From: Leptotrichia hongkongensis | Lineage (GTDB): Bacteria; Fusobacteriota; Fusobacteriia; Fusobacteriales; Leptotrichiaceae | Direction: 5' to 3' | Assembly (NCBI RefSeq): GCF_041538065.1 | Contig: NZ_JBGORW010000005.1 | Span: forward strand, 62,001-126,000 | DNA length: 64,000 nt | Shown: one piece after another, positions 19,395-28,548 of the stretch | How the letters are laid out: the number at the start of each line of letters is the position of its first letter | Position numbering within the stretch: the stretch's first letter is position 1 | Made by a program: the position numbers and the translations under genes | The notes under the pieces: generated by a model | Databases searched by the model: none | Told to the model about the DNA's origin: nothing | The model's input: the letters and a program-made list of their open reading frames with translations, nothing else

Positions 19395-20306
19395 ATGTCA
19401 AAAATTGCTTTTGTATTCCCAGGACAAGGGACTCAGTATGCTGGGATGGGAAAAAAGTTGTATGATGAAGTGAACGATGATAATAAAAAATTAATTGATG
19501 AGATTTTTAAAAACAATGAAGATGTGAAAAGAGTTATTTTTGAGGGAACAGATGAGGAGCTAAAAAATACAAAATATGCACAGCCTGCAATTGCACTATT
19601 TTCAGTTGTTTTAACAAAATTATTGAAAGAAAAAGGTATAAATGCTGATTTTGTGGCTGGACATAGTTTGGGAGAATACAGTTCCTTATATGCGGCTGGA
19701 GTTTTAAATGAAATCGATACATTAAAATTGATTTCAAAAAGAGGGGAAATAATGAGCAGTGCCAATATTGATGGTGGAATGGCTGCAATATTGGGACTTA
19801 GTGCAGAAAATGTGGAAAATATATGTGGTGAAATTGATGGAATTGTGGAGGCAGTAAACTATAATGAGCCAAAACAGACAGTTATTGCTGGAGAGAAAGA
19901 AGTAATTGAAAAAAATCTTGAACTGTTTAAGGAAAAAGGAGCAAGAAGAGCATTGCCTCTAGCAGTTTCAGGACCTTTTCATTCATCATTAATGAAACCT
20001 GTTGCAGAAATTTTGAAAAAAGAATTTGAAAACTACACTTGGAATAATCCAGCGACTCCGATTATTGCGAATACCACAGCAAATATTTTAAATTCTGCTG
20101 ATGAAATTCAAAATGAACTGTACAGTCAAACATTCGGACCAGTAAAATGGGTAGACACAATAAATAAACTGGCTGAAAATGGAGTTACAAAAATTTATGA
20201 AATCGGACCTGGAAAAGTATTGGCAGGACTAATTAAGAAAATTAATAAAGAAATTGAAGTTATTAATATTGAAAATGTTGAAAATTTATCAGATTTAATA
20301 GATTAA
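19395..20306 (+). CDS. fabD: Malonyl-CoA:ACP transacylase
   Basis: Loads malonyl groups from CoA onto acyl carrier protein, supplying FabH and the elongating synthases. The protein is 303 residues, normal length. It opens with FVFPGQGTQYAGMG, has the nucleophile Ser91 in GHSLGEYS, and the catalytic His196 in SGPFHSSLM. It follows fabH in the same orientation and ends in a strong terminator. Confidence 0.97.
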   Translation: MSKIAFVFPGQGTQYAGMGKKLYDEVNDDNKKLIDEIFKNNEDVKRVIFEGTDEELKNTKYAQPAIALFSVVLTKLLKEKGINADFVAGHSLGEYSSLYAAGVLNEIDTLKLISKRGEIMSSANIDGGMAAILGLSAENVENICGEIDGIVEAVNYNEPKQTVIAGEKEVIEKNLELFKEKGARRALPLAVSGPFHSSLMKPVAEILKKEFENYTWNNPATPIIANTTANILNSADEIQNELYSQTFGPVKWVDTINKLAENGVTKIYEIGPGKVLAGLIKKINKEIEVINIENVENLSDLID

Positions 20307-20384
20307 TAAATACTTTTTCTTTTAGAAAAACTTTGTTTTGAAAATATAAAAAAATTAAAATTTTAAAAATAAGAAAAGCGTGAA

Positions 20385-20429
20385 AAAGGCTGGCTTAGAA
20401 AATGAATTCTAGGTACAGTCTTTTTTTTT
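20385..20429 (+). terminator. Terminator after fabD
   Basis: A two-part hairpin, AAAGGCTG/CAGTCTTT outside and CTTAGAA/TTCTAGG inside, followed by a T-run of nine. It isolates the fatty-acid genes from the pilus operon. Confidence 0.8.
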
Positions 20430-20486
20430 GTAAAAACTAAAATTTAAAAAAAATTAATTAATTTTTAAAATAATTTAATTTATATA

Positions 20487-20515
20487 TTGACTTTTATTTA
20501 AAAATATAGTATAAA
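20487..20515 (+). promoter_or_regulatory. Promoter of the pilus cluster
   Basis: TTGACT (20487-20492), 17-bp spacer, TATAAA (20510-20515), 37 bp before the GTG of the pilin gene. Confidence 0.75.
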
Positions 20516-20552
20516 TTATTAAATAAAAATTAATAAAAAGAGGTGGTTAATC

Positions 20553-21002
20553 GTGGATAAGGTTTTAAAAAAAGAAAAGAGTAAAATTGAAAAAATGAAA
20601 AGAAGGGAGAAGCTCAAAGAATTAAGGGATAGAGAAAAAGGGTTTACGCTTGTAGAGGTGATACTGGTAGTGGCGATTATTACGATAATATCGGCAATTG
20701 CAGTACCACAAGTTGGGAAATATTTAAATAAGGCTAATAGAAGCAAGGTAATTGGAGCAGTTGCGGAACTTAATAATACGACAACTTCTTGGAGCATTGA
20801 TCATGGTGGAGATGCACCTAAGAATTTACAGGATATTTTAACAGAGCATGGAAATCTAAATAAACTTGGAATTGGGCTTGATAACAACGGGAAATTTAAG
20901 ATTGGAAATATTGAAGGAAATGTAGTTTATCAGAATGGAGAAGTTTTTGCCAAAGTATCTGCAGGAAGTAAGGCTTTTGCAGGGGAAGAAATTAGGAAAT
21001 AA
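20553..21002 (+). CDS. Type IV pilin/major pseudopilin
   Basis: A 149-residue prepilin. The leader is long and basic (about 30 residues), then comes the processing site EKG-FTLVEV with Gly30, Phe31 and the assembly-critical Glu35, followed by a hydrophobic helix VILVVAIITIISAIAV. The start is GTG at 20553, with GAGGTGG upstream. The C-terminal part is short and Gly-rich with no Cys pair. It is the first gene of the cluster behind the promoter, so it is probably the most abundant subunit. Its TAA stop shares its last A with the ATG of the prepilin peptidase gene. Confidence 0.88.
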   Translation: MDKVLKKEKSKIEKMKRREKLKELRDREKGFTLVEVILVVAIITIISAIAVPQVGKYLNKANRSKVIGAVAELNNTTTSWSIDHGGDAPKNLQDILTEHGNLNKLGIGLDNNGKFKIGNIEGNVVYQNGEVFAKVSAGSKAFAGEEIRK

Positions 21003-21448
21003 TGGATATTGTGCTTGAAATTGTGAAATATTGTATTTTTTTTAGAATTATCTGGATTGATTTGAAAAAAAGGATTATTCCTGAAGAAAGTTTTGTTATT
21101 TTACTTGCATTAGGATTGATATCAGCAATTCAAAATATTAATTTAGAAGGTTATTATCTGGGAATTTGTGCTTATTCAATGCCAATGATAGTACTTTATA
21201 TTTTAGAAGATTATTTTGGAAAAACGTTGATAGGCTTTGGAGATGTGAAACTGATGATGGGAATTGGTGGTATTTTGGGATATTTTGGAGTGGAGAAGAT
21301 TATAAATTTTTATATGATTTTGTATATTTTTTCTGGAATAGTTGCTTTTTTATTTTTATTTTTGAAAAAGTGGAAAAAGTATGAATATATTCCATTTGCA
21401 CCATTTATAATCATAAGTTATGTTATTTTTGAAATTTTTGGAAAATAA
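21002..21448 (+). CDS. Prepilin peptidase, short A24 form
   Basis: A 148-residue membrane aspartyl protease of family A24, which cleaves the prepilin leader after Gly. The two catalytic aspartates are visible: Asp20 in IWIDLKKRIIP and Asp81 in GFGDVKLMM. Classical PilD enzymes are about 260 residues, with an N-terminal methyltransferase domain and zinc-binding Cys; both are missing here, so this is the minimal protease core, like the archaeal or TadV/CpaA type. It overlaps the pilin stop by one base, implying translational coupling with its main substrate. Confidence 0.85.
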   Translation: MDIVLEIVKYCIFFRIIWIDLKKRIIPEESFVILLALGLISAIQNINLEGYYLGICAYSMPMIVLYILEDYFGKTLIGFGDVKLMMGIGGILGYFGVEKIINFYMILYIFSGIVAFLFLFLKKWKKYEYIPFAPFIIISYVIFEIFGK

Positions 21449-21462
21449 AAGTTGGGGAAAAA

Positions 21463-21921
21463 ATGAGAAGGAATAAGGGAGAAACGTTAATTGAGAGTTT
21501 AATTTCGATGTTTTTTGTAACAGTTATCATTGTACCAGTTGCAAATTTATTTTTACAGACATTTAAAACGGATATTAAAGTTGATAATTTAAATGAAAAA
21601 AATGTAAACATTGAAAATATGGTTGAAATATTAAAGGCAAAAAAATATGATGAAATTGTAAATTTTATCGGAAAATATGAGATTTCAAAAGTAGATGATT
21701 TTTATAATAGATTTGCAATTGAGAAAAAATATCAATTTTTGAAAAAATTGGAACAAAAACTAGATAAAAAGGGAAAGTTTCAGGAAGATAAAATAAATTT
21801 AGAAATAAAGAAGGCGGATGGGTATTTTATGAATGAGTTTGGACAGAAAGAATATATTTTTGAAATAAATATTGATAAAATAAAGGATTATTATTTTCCA
21901 AATATTGATGAAAGCAGTTAA
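21463..21921 (+). CDS. Minor pseudopilin (PilV/GspI-like)
   Basis: A 152-residue protein with a pilin-type N terminus: MRRNKG-ETLIESLISMFFV, in which the Glu at mature position 5 is kept and the leader is short. A hydrophobic helix follows and then a charged Lys/Glu-rich body. The first mature residue is Glu rather than Phe/Met, which is unusual but seen in minor pilins. It lies 14 bp after the peptidase gene. Assignment as a minor pilin rests on the N terminus and position; the subtype is uncertain. Confidence 0.75.
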   Translation: MRRNKGETLIESLISMFFVTVIIVPVANLFLQTFKTDIKVDNLNEKNVNIENMVEILKAKKYDEIVNFIGKYEISKVDDFYNRFAIEKKYQFLKKLEQKLDKKGKFQEDKINLEIKKADGYFMNEFGQKEYIFEINIDKIKDYYFPNIDESS

Positions 21922-21947
21922 AAAATTAGTTTGCAGGAGGAAAATAA

Positions 21948-22406
21948 ATGAAAAAAAGAGAAGGATATTTATTAGTCGAAATATTAATAAGTATGTTTAT
22001 ATTTTCTGTTCTTGTATTCGTAATTTCTGCGTTCTTAAAACGTGTGGTTATTGTGGAAAAGGCAAAGAAGGATAATCAGAAAATGTATGAGAAAATGTAT
22101 TTTTCGATGGATAAAATTGTTTTGGATATAAAGAATAGAGATATTCAAGGATTTTCTTATGAAGGAGAGAATAATAACATTTTTGTTAAAGAAAATCAAA
22201 TAGTTTTTAAATTGAATGAGCTATTTTACAAAATTGAATTTGATAAAGGAAAATTGTATATTTCTGATGCGGAAAATTTGAAAAAATTTGGAAGTAGAGC
22301 AGAAGTTGGAAAATTTCGTGAGGCAAAGTTTGAGAAAGTGGGAGAATTATTCGTTATTAGATTAAATAGTAATAAAAATAATAGTGTTAGGGCTGTGAGA
22401 ATTTAA
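21948..22406 (+). CDS. Minor pseudopilin (PilW/GspJ-like)
   Basis: A 152-residue protein with MKKREG-YLLVEILISMFIFSV at its N terminus, a type III-signal prepilin with Glu at mature position 5. The body is basic, with short beta-prone segments. AGGAGG lies before the ATG. The order pilin, peptidase and three minor pilins followed by assembly proteins is that of a small type IV pilus or type II secretion-like system. Confidence 0.75.
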   Translation: MKKREGYLLVEILISMFIFSVLVFVISAFLKRVVIVEKAKKDNQKMYEKMYFSMDKIVLDIKNRDIQGFSYEGENNNIFVKENQIVFKLNELFYKIEFDKGKLYISDAENLKKFGSRAEVGKFREAKFEKVGELFVIRLNSNKNNSVRAVRI

Positions 22407-22422
22407 ATTGAGGTTTTGGATA

Positions 22423-23022
22423 ATGAGAAATAGATATTTTAGGTTATTGAAAAATATAAAACTTGGGGGAAAAAATAAGAATATAGAAAAAAGAAATGAG
22501 GGAGCTAGCCTTGTTTATGTTTTAGTAATTTTGTCAATAATTTCAGCATTTTCAATTAATTTTGCTTACTATGTGCGACAGAAAAAGGAAATGGTGTTTT
22601 TGAAAAGCCAAAAGGAAACTAAAGTTGAGAAGAATTTTTTGATACAGAAGGAAAATCAGAATGTAGAACGAATTTTGAATAAAGGGATTTTATTTGATGG
22701 TAATACAGTTTCGTTAGATAGGAGAGAGCGATATTTTGATAGTGTTTTAAAAAAAGATGGGCAAGTTGTTGAGATAAAAAATTTGATTTTTTTAGCAAAA
22801 GATACTGAAAGTATTGGGAATTACAAGGTTAAGTCAATAAGGGACAGCAATGATAATGAATATTCATTACCACTTGCAGAAAATAAGGTTTATAGTGAAT
22901 TGAAAGTTGTTTTTGCAAGAAAAATTTTGGATGAAGAGATATTGTTTCAGGAAAAGGTAGGGTTTAGGAGATTAAGTTCGCTGGAAGTGGAAATGAGAGT
23001 TGTGGAATCAGGTTTTTTATAG
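22423..23022 (+). CDS. Minor pseudopilin-like protein (PilX/GspK position)
   Basis: About 200 residues with a basic N terminus, then NEG-ASLVYVLVILSIISAFS, which looks like a prepilin cleavage site and helix in which Glu at position 5 is replaced by Tyr or Val. GspK and some PilX proteins also depart from the rule. The ATG at 22423 is preferred to the TTG at 22408 because GAGG lies nine bases upstream. The rest is charged and without recognised domains. It starts right behind the previous minor pilin gene. Confidence 0.65.
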   Translation: MRNRYFRLLKNIKLGGKNKNIEKRNEGASLVYVLVILSIISAFSINFAYYVRQKKEMVFLKSQKETKVEKNFLIQKENQNVERILNKGILFDGNTVSLDRRERYFDSVLKKDGQVVEIKNLIFLAKDTESIGNYKVKSIRDSNDNEYSLPLAENKVYSELKVVFARKILDEEILFQEKVGFRRLSSLEVEMRVVESGFL

Positions 23023-23075
23023 AACTGTCCCAAATGGAATACTTAGAAATAAGATAAAAGATTAAAGGGGGAGTG

Positions 23076-24485
23076 ATGGGAGAAAAAATAAAAATATATA
23101 TAAGAAGTAAAAATAAGATTTATATATATTTTAACGAAGAAATATATTTTTTTGAAAATCAGGAGCTTGAAATGGCTTTAGAATCGTTTTTTGAGGAAAA
23201 TCAGATTGAAAAAAATACGAAAGCGATTGTAATTTTACATTTTTCATATTTTTTATTTAGTAATTTTGGAGAAAATGTGGAAAAATCTGATAAAAAAGAA
23301 AATAATGTTGAAAAGTTAGAGAAAAAGTCTGTAAATTTGGAAGATATTTCGGAAATTTTTAAGAAAAAAATTAATTTTGTGAATAGAAAATTGGTTATAA
23401 ATCATTTGGAAAATCAATTTTTAGATATTTATTTGGATAAAAGGGAGATTAATAAAGTAAAAAATTGCCTGAAAAAATATTCTGTGGTAATTTCGGAGCT
23501 GAAAATAGATTTTGACGCTGTTTATAATTACTATAGGGACGGAAATTTTGAAATAAATCAGAATGAAAATTTTGAAAATGAAAATAATTTTTTGAAAAAT
23601 GAAGAAAATTTTCAGAATATAATAGGAAATTTTGAAGGTATTCAGGAAACAGGAGTTATTGAAAAATTAGATATCAATAGGAATTTGGGTGAAATAGAGG
23701 AAATTGATATAAATGAAGAGAGTAGCGATAATCAAAAAATTTTTGATAATGGTGTAAAGTCAGGGAATAAAAGTGATAGGATAGAGATTTTGCAGATTGG
23801 GGAAGAAAATAGCCTTAGAATTTTAATTGTGGATGAGAAAATTGCTGAAATAGAAAAAATTGAGTTGAAAACTGAGGATGTGGATGATGTTGAAAACTTT
23901 GATTTTGGAGATATGATAGTTGTTGGAAGTGGAGAAAATGATGTAAAAGTTATATTTACAGGGGCTGAACTTTCGGATAGTCCTGATTTTGTGAATAAAA
24001 CAGCAATTTTTGATAAAGAGAGCGTAAAAAATATAAAATTTTCTGATGTTGTTATTGCTGGAATTTGTATCATTGCGTATTTTTGGATCTATAATTCAAT
24101 TCCGCTTCAGAAAAAGACTGTTGAAAATGAGATTATTCAGAAGGAGATAAAATCGCTGGAAAAGGATTATCTAAATAAGAAGGCTGAGGAAATTCCAGAT
24201 TATTCAAAGGAGCTTGCCACACTTCGTGAAATTGATGAAGGGATAAAAAGGAGAGAATATTATTCGGTTATAAAATTTTTGGTTGAAAATAGTAAAAATG
24301 GTATTGGTTATACGAAAATTAATTATGAGAATACAAAGTGGACTGTGCAGGGGGAAATGGAGAATTTTAGTAATTTTGAAAAATTTGAGAATAATATTTT
24401 GAGAAAATATCCAAGCTCTGAATTGGGGTATTTGAAGGATAATGATACTGCAACGGTTTTTGAGTATGTACTTGAACCATTTTAA
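23076..24485 (+). CDS. PilN/GspL-like pilus inner-membrane protein with long N-terminal region
   Basis: A protein of about 469 residues with one membrane segment near residues 320-340 (VVIAGICIIAYFWIYNSIP), followed by a coiled coil and a C-terminal ferredoxin-like domain as in PilN (TKWTVQGEMENFSNFEKFEN). The N-terminal 320 residues are cytoplasmic and very rich in Glu, Asn and Asp; the position suggests a diverged PilM/GspL-like domain fused to PilN, but no actin-like motifs are clear. The ATG at 23076 fits the GGGGGAG site better than the GTG just before it. A PilO-like gene follows. Confidence 0.65.
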   Translation: MGEKIKIYIRSKNKIYIYFNEEIYFFENQELEMALESFFEENQIEKNTKAIVILHFSYFLFSNFGENVEKSDKKENNVEKLEKKSVNLEDISEIFKKKINFVNRKLVINHLENQFLDIYLDKREINKVKNCLKKYSVVISELKIDFDAVYNYYRDGNFEINQNENFENENNFLKNEENFQNIIGNFEGIQETGVIEKLDINRNLGEIEEIDINEESSDNQKIFDNGVKSGNKSDRIEILQIGEENSLRILIVDEKIAEIEKIELKTEDVDDVENFDFGDMIVVGSGENDVKVIFTGAELSDSPDFVNKTAIFDKESVKNIKFSDVVIAGICIIAYFWIYNSIPLQKKTVENEIIQKEIKSLEKDYLNKKAEEIPDYSKELATLREIDEGIKRREYYSVIKFLVENSKNGIGYTKINYENTKWTVQGEMENFSNFEKFENNILRKYPSSELGYLKDNDTATVFEYVLEPF

Positions 24486-24588
24486 ATTTATAAGTATTAA
24501 ATAGTTTAAGCCAAATAGTCAGAAATTTTTAAGTTTTAGTGCGTAATTAAACTTTTTAATAGAATAAAGATATATAGGAAGAAATAAG

Positions 24589-25155
24589 ATGATAAAATTA
24601 AATTTGAAGATATTGATACTTGTGGCTGGGGTTGTTTTTATGCTGATAAGTATTAACAAAAAGTATGGGAAATATAAAGAGGTTTTGAATAATAGAAAGA
24701 TTTTGATTGAGAATAAAAGGAATCTGGAAAGTAAGATTCTAGATGTAGTGGAGGAGAAAAAGTCAGAACGTGAAAGAATTATGGGAGAATACAATCAAAT
24801 ATTGGCATTGACTCAAAGATTGTCGTTTTTGTCAATAAAAAATGAATCTGAATTTAAAAAGATGATTTATGTGTTTTCGCATGACAGCGGGCTTAAAATG
24901 AAAGAAATCTCAAAGTCGGAAAATGTGTGGGAACGTAATGGATACAGACTTAAATATATTCATTTTACAATGTATGGAAGTCTTAATGATTTTGGGAAGT
25001 TTATTTATTTTGTGAATAAAAGCAGAAAATATATTGATACTTCCAAAATGTTTATGGAACTCACGAGCGATGGATTTAAAATTTCGCTTGGCTTTATAGA
25101 GAAAGTTACGGATGAAAAGAAAATTAATGCTGAAAATAAAGGGAAAATTGCATAA
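24589..25155 (+). CDS. PilO/GspM-like pilus protein
   Basis: A 188-residue protein with a single N-terminal membrane helix (residues 7-22), a coiled coil to about residue 75, and a small alpha/beta domain with GYRLKYIHFTMYGSLNDFGKF. This is the PilO layout: bitopic, coiled coil, ferredoxin-like. Its position between the PilN-like protein and the secretin matches the pilMNOPQ order. Primary-sequence evidence alone would be weak; the call depends on context. Confidence 0.65.
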   Translation: MIKLNLKILILVAGVVFMLISINKKYGKYKEVLNNRKILIENKRNLESKILDVVEEKKSERERIMGEYNQILALTQRLSFLSIKNESEFKKMIYVFSHDSGLKMKEISKSENVWERNGYRLKYIHFTMYGSLNDFGKFIYFVNKSRKYIDTSKMFMELTSDGFKISLGFIEKVTDEKKINAENKGKIA

Positions 25156-25185
25156 ATCACATATTTGAAAGTGGGGATTAGAATT

Positions 25186-26373
25186 TTGAAAAAAAAGAGA
25201 AGTTACAGATTGTTAATTGTTTGCTTTTTTGCTTTTTGGATTGCTTTGAGTAATGTTTTTGGAGCAAAAACGGCTGATTATGTAAATAAGAGTGATGTGG
25301 AAAATGCTAAAAAAATATTTATTTATGAAGTTCCGAAGAAAGTGCAGGCTGAAAAAAAGGAAAATAGTGATAATAAGAGGAAAAATAGTAATAAGCAGGA
25401 TAATAAAAATAATAATTCTGTAACTAAAAAAGAAGAAAATAAGAATCAGGGACAGAATCAGAATAATGTACAGCAGACTGTAAAGGAAGTTAAAAAGAAA
25501 ACTGGAGAAGTTGATTTGGAATACAGAAATGTAAAGGATATTATCGAGGCACTTAATGGATTTTTTGGATTTGAAGTTATTGGAATTGATAATAAAGTAA
25601 TTTTTAGTGGAGATGAGAGTAAAGTTGAGGAGATGAAAAGGATCATAAAGTCGCTAGATAAGGAAAAGGAGCAGATTATAATAAAGGGAACTATAATTGA
25701 TACAAGTTCAAATTTATTTGAGCGGCTTGGAATCGACTGGAGCATAAATAGTAATAATTCTAATGCGACTAAGGATAATCTAGTAGCAAAATTTTTGAAT
25801 GGAGAAGTTTCGATTGCGTCAATTTTTTCAAAAGGAGGACGATTTTTAGGAATAGATTTTAATTTGCTGAAGGAAAATGGAGATATACGGATTGAGGCCA
25901 TGCCGACACTTATGATTATGGAAAATGAGGAAGGAGAATTAAAGGTTACAGAGGAAGTGCTTGTTGGAGAAAAAAAGACTACAAAGAAAGATACAGAATA
26001 TGTAGAGCCAATTTTTTCTGAAGCTGGTATAGTCTTTAGAATAAATCCTGAAATTAGAAAAATTAACGGAATAAAGAAAATATTGCTCAAAATTGATACG
26101 GAAATAAGCAATTTTAAGCTAACTTCAAGCTATAACGCATCTTCTGGAGCTAAACAGAAGAATCAGACTAAAACAACAATTACGTTGAATAATGGTGGAT
26201 CGACTTTCATTGGAGGATTAAAGCAGGATGTGAGCAAAGAAACGATAAGAAGAGTGCCAGTGTTATCAAAAATTCCTATAATTGGTCCATTGTTTAAGTA
26301 TCGACGTACTAATAGGGAAATGCGGGATATTTACATTGAAATTGAAGCAGTGATTCAAGATAAAACTCAATAA
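25186..26373 (+). CDS. Secretin (PilQ/GspD family)
   Basis: Outer-membrane channel of the pilus/secretion system, about 395 residues. A signal peptide (KKKR then a hydrophobic run ending VFGA) is followed by a Lys/Asn-rich linker, one N-type domain (VDLEYRNVKDIIEALNGFFG), and the secretin domain with EAMPTLMIMENEEG and VPVLSKIPIIGPLFKYRR, the family's most diagnostic motif. It is short because only one N domain is present. The TTG at 25186 is preferred: GGGG lies upstream and the signal peptide begins there; a TTG at 25165 is the alternative. Confidence 0.88.
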   Translation: MKKKRSYRLLIVCFFAFWIALSNVFGAKTADYVNKSDVENAKKIFIYEVPKKVQAEKKENSDNKRKNSNKQDNKNNNSVTKKEENKNQGQNQNNVQQTVKEVKKKTGEVDLEYRNVKDIIEALNGFFGFEVIGIDNKVIFSGDESKVEEMKRIIKSLDKEKEQIIIKGTIIDTSSNLFERLGIDWSINSNNSNATKDNLVAKFLNGEVSIASIFSKGGRFLGIDFNLLKENGDIRIEAMPTLMIMENEEGELKVTEEVLVGEKKTTKKDTEYVEPIFSEAGIVFRINPEIRKINGIKKILLKIDTEISNFKLTSSYNASSGAKQKNQTKTTITLNNGGSTFIGGLKQDVSKETIRRVPVLSKIPIIGPLFKYRRTNREMRDIYIEIEAVIQDKTQ

Positions 26374-26533
26374 AAAAATAATCATTTTAAATTTTTTTCA
26401 GTTCAAATGAAAAACTTTACAAATTATACTGCAAATTTCCAAAATATGTAGTATAATACTAAATAAAGATTTAAAATTAAAAATATAATTGAAAATTTTA
26501 AATTAATGAATTTGAATTAAGGAAAGGAAAAAG

Positions 26534-27535
26534 ATGATTTCAATTCAAAGGCTTGAAGAAATAATAAAAAAATTTAACAGTGTTAGAATTGCTGTAATTG
26601 GTGATATGATGCTGGATGAGTACCTAATTGGGAAAGTTAACAGGATTTCTCCGGAGGCACCTGTTCCGATTGTAAATATTGAAGAGGAAAGATTTGTTTT
26701 AGGAGGAGCTTCAAATGTAGCAAATAACTTGACTTCGCTTGAAGCAAAAGTTTTTGTTTACGGAGTAATTGGTAATGATGCAAATGGAGAAAAATTTATA
26801 AAGGAACTTGAAGATAAAAACGTTAATCCTGCTGGAATTGTGAAGGATGAAACACGTCCAACAATTATTAAAAGTAGAGTTTTGTCACAAGGTCAACAGT
26901 TACTTAGATTAGACTGGGAAAAAGATACTGATATTTCAGAAGATATTCAAAATCAACTTTTGGAAAATTTTGAAAAAAATATTGAAAATATTGATGCAGT
27001 ACTGATTTCTGACTATAATAAGGGACTTCTTACAAAATATTTATCAGAAAAAGTAATCGAGATAGCAAAGAAACATAATAAAAAAGTAATGGTTGATCCA
27101 AAGCCGCAAAACTTTAAAAATTATATTGGAGCAACTTCAATGACTCCAAACAGAAAAGAAATTTTAGATTATTTTGGAATGAAAAAATTTACGAGCGAGG
27201 AAGAAATTGCTCAAAAAATGGCTCAGTTAAAGGAGGATTTAAAGCTGGACAGCGTTGTGCTTACTCGAAGTGAAGAGGGAGTTTCGTTATTTAGAACAAA
27301 ACATAAGAGGATACCGACTGTAGCAAGGGAAGTTTATGATGTTACAGGGGCTGGGGACACCTTTATATCGACATTTTTACTTTCAATATGTGCTGGAGCG
27401 GATTTATATGAGGCTGGGGTAATTGCGAATATGGCATCTGGAATTGTAGTGGCAAAAATAGGAACGGCTACTGCAACGCAAGATGAAATAATAGAATTTT
27501 ACAAGGATAATGACAATATATTAAAAAATATATAA
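26534..27535 (+). CDS. hldA: D-glycero-beta-D-manno-heptose-7-phosphate kinase
   Basis: A PfkB-family kinase of 333 residues matching the RfaE domain I (HldA) enzyme, which makes heptose-1,7-bisphosphate on the way to ADP-heptose for lipopolysaccharide. Visible motifs are GDMMLDEYLIGKVNRISPEAPVP at the N terminus, the substrate-binding GGASNVANNL, and the catalytic DVTGAGDTFIS. The adenylyltransferase domain found in bifunctional HldE is absent, so a separate HldC-type enzyme would be needed. A TATAAT at 26452-26457 with a poor -35 may be its promoter. It splits the pilus genes. Confidence 0.9.
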   Translation: MISIQRLEEIIKKFNSVRIAVIGDMMLDEYLIGKVNRISPEAPVPIVNIEEERFVLGGASNVANNLTSLEAKVFVYGVIGNDANGEKFIKELEDKNVNPAGIVKDETRPTIIKSRVLSQGQQLLRLDWEKDTDISEDIQNQLLENFEKNIENIDAVLISDYNKGLLTKYLSEKVIEIAKKHNKKVMVDPKPQNFKNYIGATSMTPNRKEILDYFGMKKFTSEEEIAQKMAQLKEDLKLDSVVLTRSEEGVSLFRTKHKRIPTVAREVYDVTGAGDTFISTFLLSICAGADLYEAGVIANMASGIVVAKIGTATATQDEIIEFYKDNDNILKNI

Positions 27536-27622
27536 AAATGAAATGTCATTTGATTTAAAGATGTTATAAAATAATAAAATAAAAATACAAATAAGAATTT
27601 AAAAAGAAAAGGAAGTGAAATT

Positions 27623-28510
27623 ATGGCAATTATTGCAGCAGTTGAAGCTGGGGGAACAAAATTTATATGTGGATTGGGAACTGAAGATGGTAAAATTATT
27701 GATAGAATAAATATTCCAACTACAACTCCTGAAGAAACAATGGCACAAGTTATTGAATATTTTAAAGACAAGGAATTTGATGTGATGGGAGTTGGGAGCT
27801 TTGGGCCGATTGATCCTGTAAAAGGCTCTAAAACTTACGGATATATTACAAAAACTCCAAAACCTCACTGGAGTGATTACAATTTAATTGGAGAATTGAA
27901 AAAACATTATGATGTTCCAATGGAATTTGATACAGATGTGAACGGAGCAGCACTTGCAGAAAGCTGGTGGGGTGCTGGGAAAAATCTGAAAAATGTTATG
28001 TATATTACTGTTGGAACTGGAATTGGGGCTGGAGCGGTTGTTGATGGGAAAATGCTTCAAGGTTTGACTCACCCTGAAATGGGACACATATTTTTGAAAA
28101 GACATAAAGATGATAAATTTGAAGGAAGATGCCCTTTTCATAAGGACTGTATGGAAGGAATGGCAGCAGGTCCTGCAATAGAAGATAGATGGGGTAAAAA
28201 AGGATTTGAACTTGCCGATAGAGATGAAGTTTGGGACATGGAAGCATATTACTTGGCTCAGGCTGTTGTGAATTACACTTTAATTTTATCGCCACAAAAA
28301 ATAATTATGGGTGGAGGAGTTATGAAACAGCAGCAACTGTTCCCATTAATTAGAAAATATGTACTGGAATTTTTAAACGGTTATGTTCAAAAAGAGGAAA
28401 TTTTAGAAAAAATTGAAGATTATGTTGTTTATCCAGGGCTTGGGGATGAAGCTGGATTTATCGGATCGATTGCATTGGGAAAAATTGCGTTGGAAAACAG
28501 TAAAAAATAA
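27623..28510 (+). CDS. ROK-family sugar kinase, probably fructokinase
   Basis: A 295-residue ROK kinase. It begins AAVEAGGTKFICGLG (phosphate loop) and has the ROK signature region GTGIGAGAVVDGKMLQG and a zinc-binding segment with His and CPFHKDCMEG. It is close to the ScrK/GmuE type of fructokinase/mannokinase, with SWWGAGKNLKNVMYITVGT typical of that subgroup. Substrate preference is inferred. It may share a unit with hldA upstream and with the pilC-like gene downstream. Confidence 0.85.
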   Translation: MAIIAAVEAGGTKFICGLGTEDGKIIDRINIPTTTPEETMAQVIEYFKDKEFDVMGVGSFGPIDPVKGSKTYGYITKTPKPHWSDYNLIGELKKHYDVPMEFDTDVNGAALAESWWGAGKNLKNVMYITVGTGIGAGAVVDGKMLQGLTHPEMGHIFLKRHKDDKFEGRCPFHKDCMEGMAAGPAIEDRWGKKGFELADRDEVWDMEAYYLAQAVVNYTLILSPQKIIMGGGVMKQQQLFPLIRKYVLEFLNGYVQKEEILEKIEDYVVYPGLGDEAGFIGSIALGKIALENSKK

Positions 28511-28548
28511 TGATTGATTTGTAATTAATCAAGGGGGGATTAATTAAA

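Noticed and set aside
19433..19788. Two overlapping minus-strand frames inside fabD
   Set aside because: fabD is complete and full length; these frames have no start signal and no recognisable domain.
25458..26111. 217-codon open frame on the minus strand inside the secretin gene
   Set aside because: It lies entirely antisense to a well-supported secretin, has a Ser/Phe/Ile-rich composition typical of mirror frames in AT-rich DNA, and no ribosome-binding site.
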